DNA from: Hypomesus transpacificus
Lineage: Eukaryota; Chordata; Actinopteri; Osmeriformes; Osmeridae
DNA length: 64,000 nt
Assembly: GCF_021917145.1 (NCBI RefSeq)
Contig: NC_061062.1
Span: 4,989,847-5,053,846 of the forward strand
Direction: 5' to 3'
This document shows, in pieces, positions 50,101-56,751 of the stretch. A program made the position numbers and the translations under genes. The first letter of the stretch is position 1; each line of letters begins with the position of its first letter. The notes beneath the pieces were generated by a model. The model saw only the letters and a program-made list of their open reading frames with translations, did not search any database and was not told the origin of the DNA.

Positions 50101-50978
50101 TCCACTCGAGGTGCTCAGTATATTTTAGTGAGCGTAGGCTACCATTTCTCTGCAACTTCCTGCTGCATCACAGAAATTAAATGGACTGCTGTTCCTAATT
50201 ATTCTCTATCAACATTATCGATATTATTGAAAATGAATGAATGTTACGATATCTTTATTGAGGGAAGTCATTACTTCGATAAATTTATTTAAAAAATATC
50301 GCCCAGCCCTACCGCAAAAGAAATCCTGAAATCACAAACTGTCCTGTAAGTTGAACTCACCTTAATCGAATCATCTCCTGGCTGGTGGCACAGCTGCACA
50401 GCTCTTCTCTTCTGCAGCCAGTCTAAGTCCTCCAGGGAAACACCATGCAGAGTACACTCCACTGCGCACACCTCATCATGAGGCCTCGTCTCTGGGCCTG
50501 GCCCTGCACCTTCCCCCTCCCTGCAGCTCAGACGGAGGCACAACTGGTCACAGACCCGGTGGAGCATGAAAGCTTGATGCTCCCAGCCAGGCATAGACCC
50601 TAGATTCCGAAGGCTGAACTCCCCCATTAGTGAAGTCCAAGTCCGACCTAGCTCAGAGGCCGGGATGACAAAGAGAGACAAGGAGGCTGAGGAAGTGGTG
50701 TCTGATGATGAACATGGGAGCTCCTCTCCTGGTCCTGGTCCTGGTCCTGGTTTTGGTCCTGGCCCTAGTTTTGATCCTGGATCCAGGTACAGAGCAGAGC
50801 TGGAACAGCCAACCTGTACATCGTCCTGTCCCCCTGCTGTGAGAAGAGAACTGACCTGACTCTGCTCGTCCTCTTGGAAGGCCTCATTCCTACGATCCTC
50901 ATGCATGTTCCAGTTCAACTTCTTCTTAGTGTCTTCGTGTATCCGCACCGGTGGAGCCCGCTTTCTTCGGTTGCTCAT
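32161..50978 (-). CDS. shprh: SHPRH, SNF2/PHD/RING E3 ubiquitin ligase
   Basis: Rad5-family ligase that promotes PCNA polyubiquitination at stalled forks and has nucleosome-stimulated ATPase activity. I read 29 coding exons: 50978..50361, 43998..43869, 43654..43436, 43214..43136, 43023..42873, 42753..42648, 42463..42207, 42121..41468, 41058..40807, 40448..40370, 40266..40103, 39644..39388, 38626..38505, 38332..38244, 38140..38048, 37908..37801, 37517..37375, 37283..37110, 36980..36918, 36793..36568, 36224..36087, 35782..35681, 35288..35223, 34496..34308, 33952..33860, 33772..33686, 33525..33347, 32488..32408, 32257..32161. They sum to 5016 nt (1671 aa; human 1683) with all phases matching. 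Start [12 protein letters not shown]. Walker A DEMGLGKT is near residue 370, the linker-histone-like domain near 435-520, the PHD finger ([11 protein letters not shown] to FYCPHCL) near 640-690 and the DEAQ box in exon 9. The RING finger ([22 protein letters not shown]) is near 1418-1470, and helicase motif VI ([10 protein letters not shown]) follows. The N-terminus has a fish-specific Gly-Pro run. No breaks. Confidence 0.98.
32520..33070. repeat. GA-rich purine tract in a shprh intron
   Basis: About 550 bp of degenerate GAGAGACA/GAGGAGAGA repeats on the plus strand (CT-rich on the transcribed strand), between coding exons 33525..33347 and 32488..32408. It begins about 30 bp upstream of the splice acceptor at 32489, so it may supply or extend the polypyrimidine tract. 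Open frames across it are composition artefacts. Confidence 0.9.
34085..34300. repeat. TG-rich degenerate minisatellite in a shprh intron
   Basis: Repeats of TGTGTACTGT, GTCAGCGGGTGT and TGTGTGTG spread over about 215 bp, ending just before the RING-exon donor at 34307. Period is irregular, around 50-60 bp. Confidence 0.75.
34955..35025 (+). repeat. V-SINE core relic in a shprh intron
   Basis: Reads GAAGTCGCTTTGGATAAAAG then CGTCTGCTAAATGAATAAAT. Only the conserved domain and tail are recognisable. Orientation is opposite to shprh. Confidence 0.65.
35400..35600. mobile_element. Palindromic MITE, same family as 39138-39360
   Basis: Contains the diagnostic CCAACCCTTATCCAGCACAC and, in the other half, TCTCTCCAGGAGCATGGTTG, which are inverted-repeat arms of the element seen intact at 39138-39360. 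The ends are eroded and no target duplication is obvious. Confidence 0.55.
39010..39386 (-). mobile_element. SINE abutting a shprh splice donor, split by a hAT MITE
   Basis: Read on the minus strand, the donor of exon 39644..39388 (AG|GTAGGG) runs straight into GCGCGGAGCTTAGCGGTTAG, a tRNA-derived SINE head with A-box-like sequence. After the inserted element at 39138-39360 it continues as GGTTAAAGCATGTGACTGC, a B-box match (GGTTGAATCCC) and the V-SINE-type AGTGTCTGCTATG. The 5' splice site therefore lies within a few bases of, or inside, the SINE boundary. Confidence 0.65.
39138..39360. mobile_element. hAT-type MITE inserted in a SINE
   Basis: The ends are imperfect inverted repeats (CCAGGCTTCTCCAGCCCTG at the left; CAGGGAGTCTCCAACCCCG on the minus strand at the right). 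It is flanked by an 8-bp direct repeat with one difference, CTTTAACC (39130-39137) and CTCTAACC (39361-39368). An 8-bp duplication fits hAT. It lies in the tRNA-like part of the SINE at 39010-39386 and so is younger than that SINE. Confidence 0.75.
39795..39935. repeat. Eroded copy of the palindromic MITE family
   Basis: AATCCAGGGCCTCAAGTCC, a middle portion with GAATGGCTTG/GAGCATTCATTTGAA and GATGTGCTGGATCAAGGAAA resemble the arms of the element at 39138-39360, but with low identity. Tentative. Confidence 0.35.
41150..41255. repeat. (TG)n/(TA)n microsatellite in a shprh intron
   Basis: Alternating runs of TG and TA over about 100 bp, between exons 41468 and 41058. Confidence 0.9.
42492..42591. 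mobile_element. 100-bp hAT-like MITE in a shprh intron
   Basis: Ends TAGGGGTGG and CCACCCCTA are inverted. The flanks ACAATCAT (42484-42491) and AATATCAT (42592-42599) match at 6 of 8 bases, fitting an aged 8-bp duplication. The interior is rich in CGATTC and inverted GAATCG motifs. It lies 29 bp upstream of the acceptor for exon 42463..42207 on the transcribed strand. Confidence 0.7.
43318..43425 (-). repeat. tRNA-derived SINE next to a shprh splice donor
   Basis: On the minus strand, about 12 bp past the donor of exon 43654..43436 (AAAG|GTATGG), the sequence GGTGGGTACAGCTCTGTG leads to a B-box match (CTGGTTCAAATCCCACCCC). The V-SINE-like TTGGATAATAGCATCTGC then follows. Same orientation as shprh, like the SINE at 39010-39386. 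Confidence 0.65.
44234..44328 (-). mobile_element. Truncated copy of the hAT family seen at 47519-48394
   Basis: TAGTGATGGGAAGTTTGGAT, GACTCGGTTCTTTGAATCTC and TCAGTAAAATGAACAAATC match the reversed right end of the element at 47519-48394 over about 95 bp. The other end is missing. Confidence 0.7.
44409..44921. mobile_element. 513-bp hAT (Charlie-like ends) non-autonomous element
   Basis: The ends CAGGGGTGTCAAAC and GTTTGACACCCCTG are a perfect 14-bp inverted repeat. The flanks ATGTATAT (44401-44408) and ATATATAT (44922-44929) differ at one of eight bases. No transposase segment is recognisable. Confidence 0.85.
45100..46240 (-). mobile_element. Rex1/CR1-superfamily LINE, reverse-transcriptase fragment
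   Basis: Two minus-strand frames carry reverse-transcriptase blocks in order: [56 protein letters not shown] (ending 45702), then [20 protein letters not shown] with the catalytic FADD box, [14 protein letters not shown] and [14 protein letters not shown]. One frame change lies near 45700-45730 and PQD/C replaces the usual PQGC at the fifth block, so it is inactive. No endonuclease domain remains. Confidence 0.9.
46598..48647. mobile_element. hAT-type element with GGTTCGGTAC-rich ends
   Basis: The ends TAGGGGTGGAACGGTAC and GTACTGTTCCACCCCTA are an almost perfect inverted repeat. The 8-bp duplication GTAACCAA is perfect (46590-46597 and 48648-48655). Subterminal regions repeat CGGTTCGGT in both orientations. 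No transposase reading seen. It hosts the younger element at 47519-48394 and a V-SINE core relic near 46990-47030. Confidence 0.85.
47519..48394. mobile_element. 876-bp nested hAT element with internal ~90-bp tandem repeats
   Basis: Starts TAGTGATGTG and ends CTTCCCATCACTA, flanked by a perfect 8-bp duplication CTAGCTAT (47511-47518 and 48395-48402). Around 47600-47950 a unit of about 90 bp (CCCGACTCGGTCTTTCTACG, TTTTTCACGTGACCTG) is repeated four times. A C18-20 tract lies near 48279-48298. It sits inside the 46598-48647 element. Confidence 0.85.
50040..50311 (-). mobile_element. Second, inverted hAT end related to 44079-44230
   Basis: 50150-50311 is largely the reverse complement of 44079-44226 (for example AAATGGACTGCTGTTCC against GGAACAGCAGTCCATTT). 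It ends ATATCGCCCAGCCCTA. Its right flank (CCGCAAAA) does not match the 44079 element's duplication, so it is a separate truncated copy lying beside it. Left limit uncertain. Confidence 0.6.
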
Positions 50979-51640
50979 GTTGAAAGCTTATGTCGATTAC
51001 CTCTGCTATGATATTATATGCAATGAAAGCTATTTGGACTGTAATCACGTTTGAACTTCAAGAGCTTCTCAAACCCTGATTAACTGACCAGATGCTATAA
51101 CGTATGAATCAAATTGTCAACTTGTAAGCATTGTAGGATTAGCAAGATTAGCTGGTGGTAAATGTAGGTTTTCTATCGTCCCGGAACGCTGACAAATCAC
51201 CACAATTGTGCCACAGTTCACCACAATGCAATAAATTGATATTAGACGCACTGCAATAATACCTGTGGGTAAGTACAGCAGGTGTAAAATCTGATCCCAG
51301 CAGAACATACATTGATGTTGTTGTCTCGTTAGTTGTTTATGAGATGAATACCTAAACTCATTCAGTTGTAGGCTATTATCCATGAACGTCGTTATATCTC
51401 CAGCGTCCTAGCCACTGTGGTCAATGTACACGCACGACCAGAGTTAACGTCAGAAAACAAGCATGCTGGATTTTGCTTTAAAATGTTGAAGTTTCACACA
51501 ACGAGACCGCTCCACTGCGGAGCGCCATCTTTCAATACAGGAACTGAGGTCTTTGCTCGAACAAATAGTTAAAAGAAAAAAACACTAGATGGCAGCAAAG
51601 AACTCAATATCAGAGCCCGTTTACTATTGAACGCCGAATT
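50979..51640 (-). promoter_or_regulatory. shprh 5' UTR and promoter flank
   Basis: Sequence upstream of the shprh ATG at 50978. No core promoter motif is certain. A possible start region is near 51490-51530, where GC content rises (CGCTCCACTGCGGAGCGCC palindrome at about 51508-51526). A (AAAT)n run lies at 51641-51664, at the border with the tRNA array. Confidence 0.35.
51508..51526. promoter_or_regulatory. GC-rich palindrome near the presumed shprh start
   Basis: GCTCCACTGCGGAGC is an inverted repeat (GCTCC..GGAGC) about 540 bp upstream of the ATG. Role unknown; position alone suggests a promoter element. Confidence 0.25.
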
Positions 51641-51716
51641 GAATAAATAAATAAATAAATAAATAGATCTCCCAGCGTTTCCTTCGATCTTCCTGTTCTG
51701 TTTCTGTGTAGACAGG

Positions 51717-51790
51717 GTCTCTGTGGCGCAATTGGCTAGCGCGTTGGGCTGTTAACCGAAAGGATGGTGGTTCGAGCCCACCCAGGGACG
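51717..51790 (+). tRNA. trnan-guu: tRNA-Asn(GTT), leading partial unit
   Basis: Anticodon loop CTGTTAA with intact A and B boxes. The anticodon stem has TTGGG instead of TTCGG, giving a G-G mismatch. No T4 follows within 30 bp (only TTT). Functionality doubtful. Confidence 0.8.
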
Positions 51791-51951
51791 AATGTGTTCT
51801 TATTTGCCGCTGTTGTGGGTCTTGCCTGTGTGACAATGAGCTATGCCGCCGTCGGAGCTAGAAAATATCTGAAAAAAATGCAGTCCTCCCCCGTGTTGGG
51901 CATAACGTTCTAAGGTGGCTTTCGAAAATGCTGTCGACCCCACCTTAAAAC

Positions 51952-52804
51952 TAGCCTGACGTTGTCATACTCATAATTCTAGTCAGAATATGAGTCTGAG
52001 AACTCCGTTGGGCTTTGACTACAGGGCGTGTTTCAAACAAGCCTGGAAAACAAATGCCTCTTCGCTTAATTGGATAGATCTACAACCAATCAGAGCAACA
52101 GAGTATGTGACGTATGTTAAGCACCGCATAGTTGTTGTCAACAGAACTAAAATACAAGCAGACTTGAAGTATGCTTGAAGAATTAATACAAACGATTTTT
52201 GCCGTTGTTGTAAAATTAATTTAAGGGTAGGGGGAGTAGCCTACTTGTTCACACGGTCAACCTTTTTGAGCGAAACAATAAAGGGCAATGCATATACGAA
52301 CAAGTTCTCCGTTTAGAATTACAACTCCACAAAAGAAAAGGAGAAACCACAATGGCCACTGGGTTTTCATTGTGTACCATCTTCTTCGCGATCATCGGGG
52401 CCAGCTAATAAATTAAACTTTTACCGAATCCCGTAGGAAGGACGGCAAAAACATATTTTCCATCGACAAATGCCTTGATTGCGTCTCTCTGTTCCTCTTT
52501 CAAAATTAATGCGCTGTCGATGTCTTCTAAAACAGACTCGATGGCAGAATCATAACATCCCAGATCTCCAGCAGTAGCCATGTTTGTTCAAAACGAATTC
52601 AACTTAAGCGCTCTTTTGTGACGTGTGTGATTACGTTACTGTTGATCATCTGTCCATCATCGTGTAAAGCCCGCCCTGGCAATTTCATTGGTTCGCCCAG
52701 ATTCTGGTTTTCTGTAGTTGGTCCCCAATACGAAACCCTCCAGACCCATCTTCCCGACCAAATTTTTTTGGGGGCGGGGAGAAGTTGGGCTGGCAGCCAG
52801 GCTA
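51952..52804 (-). mobile_element. 853-bp DNA transposon carrying a RecQ-like helicase start, inserted in a tRNA unit
   Basis: The ends TAGCCTGACGTTG and, inverted, TAGCCTGGCTGCC match the 10884-11274 element. It is flanked by CCTTAAAAC (51943-51951) and CCTTAAAGT (52805-52813), a 9-bp duplication of array sequence with two transitions. Other array units read CCTTAAAACGCCCACTCG uninterrupted, which proves the insertion. On the minus strand 52581 down to about 52330 encodes MATAGDLGCYDSAIESVLED, then LKEEQRDAIKAF (Q-motif-like) and VFAVLPTGFGKSLIY (Walker A). A TAG stop at 52407-52405 replaces the expected Gln, and the frame then continues LAPMIAKKMV and VAIVVSPF. No transposase domain seen. 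Confidence 0.85.
52330..52581 (-). pseudogene. RecQ-like helicase N-terminal fragment inside the transposon
   Basis: Start ATG at 52581. It contains motif 0/Q (LKEEQRDAIKAF), motif I (LPTGFGKS) and the approach to motif Ia (VAIVVSPFLLW), but has an in-frame stop after SLIY and ends long before the DEAH motif. SF2 RecQ-like genes of this type are multicopy in fish genomes; this one is a remnant carried by the element. Confidence 0.75.
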
Positions 52805-52865
52805 CCTTAAAGTGCCCACTCGAGGAGAAAACAGAAGGTTGAGCCCGTCTCTGCTGACAGAGCAA

Positions 52866-52939
52866 GGCGCCGTGGCTTAGCTGGTCAAAGCGCCTGTCTA
52901 GTAAACAGGAGATCCTGAGTTCAAATCTCAGCGGTGCCT
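52866..52939 (+). tRNA. trnat-agu: tRNA-Thr(AGT), unit 1
   Basis: Acceptor GGCGCCG pairs with CGGTGCC, and the anticodon loop is CTAGTAA. The sequence is that of vertebrate tRNA-Thr-AGT except TTCAAAT/CTCAG in the T arm. It is followed by T5, a Pol III terminator. Confidence 0.96.
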
Positions 52940-53037
52940 TTTTAGGCTCAAGTTTGCATCCTTTGTCTCAAAGTCATGGGGTGCAACGGAGACAAAGGTT
53001 GCGTGCCACAAGTCACGCTCCGTGGTTTGAACACACA

Positions 53038-53080
53038 GCTCACACAGGGACTTGAAAGCCGGACCCTCCCCATTAAAAGC
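53038..53080 (-). pseudogene. tRNA-Lys-like 3' half remnant (recurs in seven units)
   Basis: The minus strand reads GCTTTTAATGGGGAGGGTCC then GGCTTTCAAGTCCCTGTG, recalling the anticodon loop, variable region and B box of tRNA-Lys with the T stem broken. Other copies: 54125-54167, 55204-55246, 59348-59390, 60436-60478, 61524-61566, 62612-62654. In units 4-6 a shared deletion of about 51 bp removes the B-box part. It lies about 90 nt downstream of the intact tRNA-Lys, same strand. Confidence 0.65.
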
Positions 53081-53167
53081 TTCCATTGTTACCTTAAAGT
53101 CAGGTACATAAGAGAGACAACTTAGGCCTGCTTCATCCCGCGCTGCCACACAGTTTGAGGACCCTTT

Positions 53168-53240
53168 CGCCCGAACAGGGACTTGAACCCTGGACCCTCA
53201 GATTAAAAGTCTGATGCTCTGCCGACTGAGCTATCCGGGC
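53168..53240 (-). tRNA. trnak-uuu: tRNA-Lys(TTT), unit 1
   Basis: Minus strand begins GCCCGGATAGCTCAGTCGG, with anticodon loop CTTTTAA and T arm GGTTCAAGTCC, almost identical to vertebrate tRNA-Lys-TTT. The nearest T4 downstream is about 90 nt away, inside a decayed Lys copy. Confidence 0.96.
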
Positions 53241-53352
53241 TCTGGAAAGGCAGGAAATACTGAGCCCTTCGGGGAACCTCTGCATGTACATCTCCTTCGC
53301 TAGACAGACCCCTAAGGATCGCATGGCGAATCCACACAGGTCAATCGTTGGG

Positions 53353-53444
53353 GGCTCAGTGGCGCAATGGATAGCGCATTGGACTTCTAGGCAGGTGGAG
53401 GAAAAGCCATTCAAAGGTTGTGGGTTCGAGTCCCACCAGAGTCG
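53353..53444 (+). tRNA. trnar-ucu: tRNA-Arg(TCT) with 19-nt intron, unit 1
   Basis: 37-nt 5' half ending CTTCTA, then intron GGCAGGTGGAGGAAAAGCC, then ATTCAAAGG and T arm GGGTTCGAGTCCC. The acceptor reads GGCTCAG against CAGAGTC, leaving one A-A mismatch. T4 follows within 10 bp. Confidence 0.92.
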
Positions 53445-53599
53445 TTCACTCTTTTGCTCCCGTCGACCGATCGCGGGAAGAGTTATTTGCGCGGCCTCTC
53501 CTCCTCCTCTTCTTCACGGGACTCCTGGCACTCGTCTCCCGGCGTTTCCTTCCGTCTTCCGGTCCTTCCATTTTCCGGTCCTGTTTCCGTAAAGGCAGG

Positions 53600-53673
53600 G
53601 TCTCTGTGGTGAAATTGGCTAGCGCGTTCGGCTGTTAACCGAAAGGATGGTGGTTCGAGCCCACCCAGGGACT
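53600..53673 (+). tRNA. trnan-guu: tRNA-Asn(GTT), unit 1, degenerate
   Basis: The D stem reads GTGA instead of GCGC, which damages both pairing and box A, and the last base is T instead of G. Only TTT follows. Probably a pseudogene. Confidence 0.75.
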
Positions 53674-53762
53674 AATGTGTTGTTGTTTGCCTCTGTTGTG
53701 TGTCTTGCCTGTGTGACAATGAGCTGTACTGCCGTCGGAGCTGGAAAATGTCTGAAAAAAAT

Positions 53763-53800
53763 GCAGTCCTCCGCTCTACCAACTGAGCTGTCAAAGGGCG
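53763..53800 (-). pseudogene. tRNA-Tyr-like 5' half followed by a T run (recurs in every unit)
   Basis: The minus strand reads CCTTTGACAGCTCAGTTGGT then AGAGCGGAGGACTGCA, matching the first about 36 nt of vertebrate tRNA-Tyr-GTA with about three changes. The 3' half is absent: T6-7 begins immediately after. Other copies: 54842-54879, 55921-55958, 56915-56952, 57950-57987, 58985-59022, 60073-60110, 61161-61198, 62249-62286, 63337-63374. The leading partial unit lacks it by deletion. Confidence 0.7.
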
Positions 53801-53952
53801 AGCGGGGATCTTTTATTTGCGAGGAAGGCATGCCATCCCCCATTTTGGGCATAACGTTCTAAGGTGGCTTTCGAAGATGCTGTCGACCCCACCTTAAAAC
53901 GCCCACTCGAAGAGAAAACAGAAGGCTGAGCCCGTCTCTGCTGACAGAGCAA

Positions 53953-54026
53953 GGCGCCGTGGCTTAGCTGGTCAAAGCGCCTGTCTAGTAAACAGGAGAT
54001 CCTGAGTTCAAATCTCAGCGGTGCCT
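53953..54026 (+). tRNA. trnat-agu: tRNA-Thr(AGT), unit 2
   Basis: Identical to the unit 1 copy at all positions I compared; T5 terminator follows. Confidence 0.96.
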
Positions 54027-54254
54027 TTTTAGGCTCAAGTTTGCATCCTTTGTCTCAAAGTCATGGGGTGCAACGGAGACAAAGGTTGCGTGCCACAAGT
54101 CACGCTCCGTGGTTTGAACACACAGCTCACACAGGGACTTGAAAGCCGGACCATCCCCATTAAAAGCTTCCATTGTTACCTTAAAGTCAGGTACATAAGA
54201 GAGACAACTTAGGCCTGCTTCATCCCGCGCTGCCACACAGTTTGAGGACCCTTT

Positions 54255-54327
54255 CGCCCGAACAGGGACTTGAACCCTGGACCCTCAGATTAAAAGTCTG
54301 ATGCTCTGCCGACTGAGCTATCCGGGC
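54255..54327 (-). tRNA. trnak-uuu: tRNA-Lys(TTT), unit 2
   Basis: Same sequence as unit 1: complete cloverleaf, anticodon TTT, no intron. Confidence 0.96.
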
Positions 54328-54439
54328 TCTGGAAAGGCAGGGAACACTGAGCCCTTCGGGGAACCTCTGCATGTACATCTCCTTCGCTACACAGACCCCT
54401 AAGGATCGCATGGCGAATCCACACAGGTCAATCGTTGGG

Positions 54440-54531
54440 GGCTCTGTGGCGCAATGGATAGCGCATTGGACTTCTAGGCGGGGGGAGGAAAAGCCATTCA
54501 AAGGTTGTGGGTTCGAGTCCCACCAGAGTCG
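54440..54531 (+). tRNA. trnar-ucu: tRNA-Arg(TCT) with intron, unit 2, canonical acceptor
   Basis: Acceptor GGCTCTG pairs fully with CAGAGTC. The intron variant is GGCGGGGGGAGGAAAAGCC. T4 follows. One of four copies with an unblemished acceptor. Confidence 0.96.
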
Positions 54532-54678
54532 TTCACTCTTTTGCTCCGATCGCGGGAAGGGTAATTTGCGCGGCCACCCCCCCTCCTCTTCTTCACGGGA
54601 CTCCTGGCACTCGTCTCCCGGCGTTTCCTTCCGTCTTCCGGTCCTTCCATTTTCCGGTCCTGTTTCCGTAAAGGCAGG

Positions 54679-54752
54679 GTCTCTGTGGCGCAATTGGCTA
54701 GCGCGTTCGGCTGTTAACCGAAAGGATGGTGGTTCGAGCCCACCCAGGGACG
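54679..54752 (+). tRNA. trnan-guu: tRNA-Asn(GTT), unit 2
   Basis: Complete: D arm GCGC..GCGC, TTCGG/CCGAA anticodon stem, loop CTGTTAA, T arm GGTTCGAGCCC. The downstream run is only TTT (GTTGTTTGCC). Confidence 0.95.
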
Positions 54753-55031
54753 AATGTGTTGTTGTTTGCCTCTGTTGTGTGTCTTGCCTGTGTGACAATG
54801 AGCTGTACTGCCGTCGGAGCTGTAAAATGTCTGAAAAAAATGCAGTCCTCCGCTCTAGCAACTGAGCTGTCAAAGGGCGAGCGGGGATCTTTTATTTGCG
54901 AGGAAGGCATGCCATCCCCCATTTTGGGCAGAACGTTCTAAGGTGGCTTTCGAAGATGCTGTCGACCCCACCTTAAAGCGCCCACTCGAAGAGAAAACAG
55001 AAGGCTGAGCCCGTCTCTGCTGACAGAGCAA

Positions 55032-55105
55032 GGCGCCGTGGCTTAGTTGGTCAAAGCGCCTGTCTAGTAAACAGGAGATCCTGAGTTCAAATCTCAGCGG
55101 TGCCT
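55032..55105 (+). tRNA. trnat-agu: tRNA-Thr(AGT), unit 3
   Basis: D loop has AGTTGG in place of AGCTGG, which matches the human gene; otherwise as unit 1. T5 follows. Confidence 0.96.
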
Positions 55106-55333
55106 TTTTAGGCTCAAGTTTGCATCCTTTGTCTCAAAGTCATGGGGTGCAACGGAGACAAAGGTTGCGTGCCACAAGTCACGCTCCGTGGTTTGAACAC
55201 ACAGCTCACACAGGGACTTGAAAGCCGGACCCTCCCCATTAAAAGCTTCCATTGTTACCTTAAAGTCAGGTACATAAGAGAGACAACTTAGGCCTGCTTC
55301 ATCCCGCGCTGCCACCCAGTTTGAGGACCCTTT

Positions 55334-55406
55334 CGCCCGAACAGGGACTTGAACCCTGGACCCTCAGATTAAAAGTCTGATGATCTGCCGACTGAGCTAT
55401 CCGGGC
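55334..55406 (-). tRNA. trnak-uuu: tRNA-Lys(TTT), unit 3, D-stem mismatch
   Basis: The D-stem 3' strand reads GATC for GAGC, one mismatch within or next to box A. Anticodon TTT and T arm intact. Confidence 0.85.
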
Positions 55407-55518
55407 TCTGGAAAGGAAGGAAATACTGAGCCCTTCGGGGAACCTCTGCATGTACATCTCCTTCGCTAGACAGACCCCTAAGGATCGCATGGCGAATCCA
55501 CACAGGTCAATTGTTGGG

Positions 55519-55610
55519 GGCTCAGTGGCGCAATGGATAGCGCATTGGACTTCTAGGCAGGTGGAGGAAAAGCCATTCAAAGGTTGTGGGTTCGAGTCCC
55601 ACCAGAGTCG
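55519..55610 (+). tRNA. trnar-ucu: tRNA-Arg(TCT) with intron, unit 3
   Basis: GGCTCAG acceptor against CAGAGTC (one A-A mismatch). Intron GGCAGGTGGAGGAAAAGCC. The downstream spacer lacks the CACTCTTTTGC segment, so the near T4 terminator is missing here. Confidence 0.88.
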
Positions 55611-55757
55611 TTCGCTCCCGTCGACCGATCGCGGGAAGAGTTATTTGCGCGGCATCTCCTCCTCCTCTTCTTCACGGGACTCCTGGCACTCGTCTCCCGG
55701 CGTTTCCTTCCGTCTTCCGGTCCTTCCATTTTCCGGTCCTGTTTCCGTAAAGGCAGG

Positions 55758-55831
55758 GTCTCTGTGGCGCAATTGGCTAGCGCGTTCGGCTGTTAACCGA
55801 AAGGATGGTGGTTCGAGCCCACCCAGGGACG
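55758..55831 (+). tRNA. trnan-guu: tRNA-Asn(GTT), unit 3
   Basis: Canonical cloverleaf. The downstream sequence is now GTAGTTGTTTTCC, supplying a T4 terminator that units 1 and 2 lack. Confidence 0.96.
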
Positions 55832-56097
55832 AATGTGTAGTTGTTTTCCTCTGTTGTGTGTCTTGCCTGTGTGACAATGAGCTGTACCGCTGTCGGAGCT
55901 GGAAAATGTCTGAAAAAAATGCAGTCCTCCGCTCTACCAACTGAGCTGTCAAAGGGCGAGCGGGCCATCTTTTATTTGCGAGGAAGGCATGCCATCCCCC
56001 ATTTTGGGCATAACGTTCTAAGGTGGCTTTCGAAGATGCTGTCGACCCCACCTTAAAGCGCCCACTCGAAGAGAAAATAGAAGGCTGAGCCCGTCTG

Positions 56098-56152
56098 TCA
56101 AAGCGCCTGTCTAGTAAACAGAAGATCCTGAGTTCAAATCTCAGCGGTGCCT
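56098..56152 (+). pseudogene. tRNA-Thr(AGT) 5'-truncated copy, unit 4
   Basis: Begins at GTCAAAGCG. A deletion of about 34 bp joins CCCGTCT of the spacer to the D loop, removing acceptor 5' strand and box A. Anticodon stem also reads ACAGAA for ACAGGA. Confidence 0.92.
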
Positions 56153-56327
56153 TTTTAGGCTCAAGTTTGCATCCTTTGTCTCAAAGTCATGGGGTGCAAC
56201 GGAGACAAAGGTTGAAAGCCGGACCATCCCCATTAAAAGCTTCCATTGTTACCTTAAAGTCAGGTACATAAGAGAGACAACTTAGGCCTGCTTCATCCCA
56301 CGCTGCCACACAGTTTGAGGACCCTTT

Positions 56328-56400
56328 CGCCCAAACAGGGACTTGAACCCTGGACCCTCAGATTAAAAGTCTGATGCTCTGCCGACTGAGCTATCCGGGC
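56328..56400 (-). tRNA. trnak-uuu: tRNA-Lys(TTT), unit 4
   Basis: One acceptor change (GTTTGGGC for GTTCGGGC on the minus strand) turns a G-C pair into G-T. Otherwise complete. Confidence 0.9.
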
Positions 56401-56512
56401 TCTGAAAAGGCAAGGAACACTGAGCCCTTCGGGGAACCTCTGCATGTACATCTCCTTCGCTACACAGACCCCTAAGGATCGCATGGCGAATCCACACAGG
56501 TCAATCGTTGGG

Positions 56513-56604
56513 GGCTCTGTGGCGCAATGGATAGCGCATTGGACTTCTAGGCGGGGGGAGGAAAAGCCATTCAAAGGTTGTGGGTTCGAGTCCCACCAGA
56601 GTCG
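56513..56604 (+). tRNA. trnar-ucu: tRNA-Arg(TCT) with intron, unit 4, canonical acceptor
   Basis: Same as unit 2: GGCTCTG/CAGAGTC, intron GGCGGGGGGAGGAAAAGCC, T4 close behind. Confidence 0.96.
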
Positions 56605-56751
56605 TTCACTCTTTTGCTCCGATCGCGGGAAGGGTAATTTGCGCGGCCACCCCCCCTCCTCTTCTTCACGGGACTCCTGGCACTCGTCTCCCGGCGTTTC
56701 CTTCCGTCTTCCGGTCCTTCCATTTTCCGGTCCTGTTTCCGTAAAGGCAGG

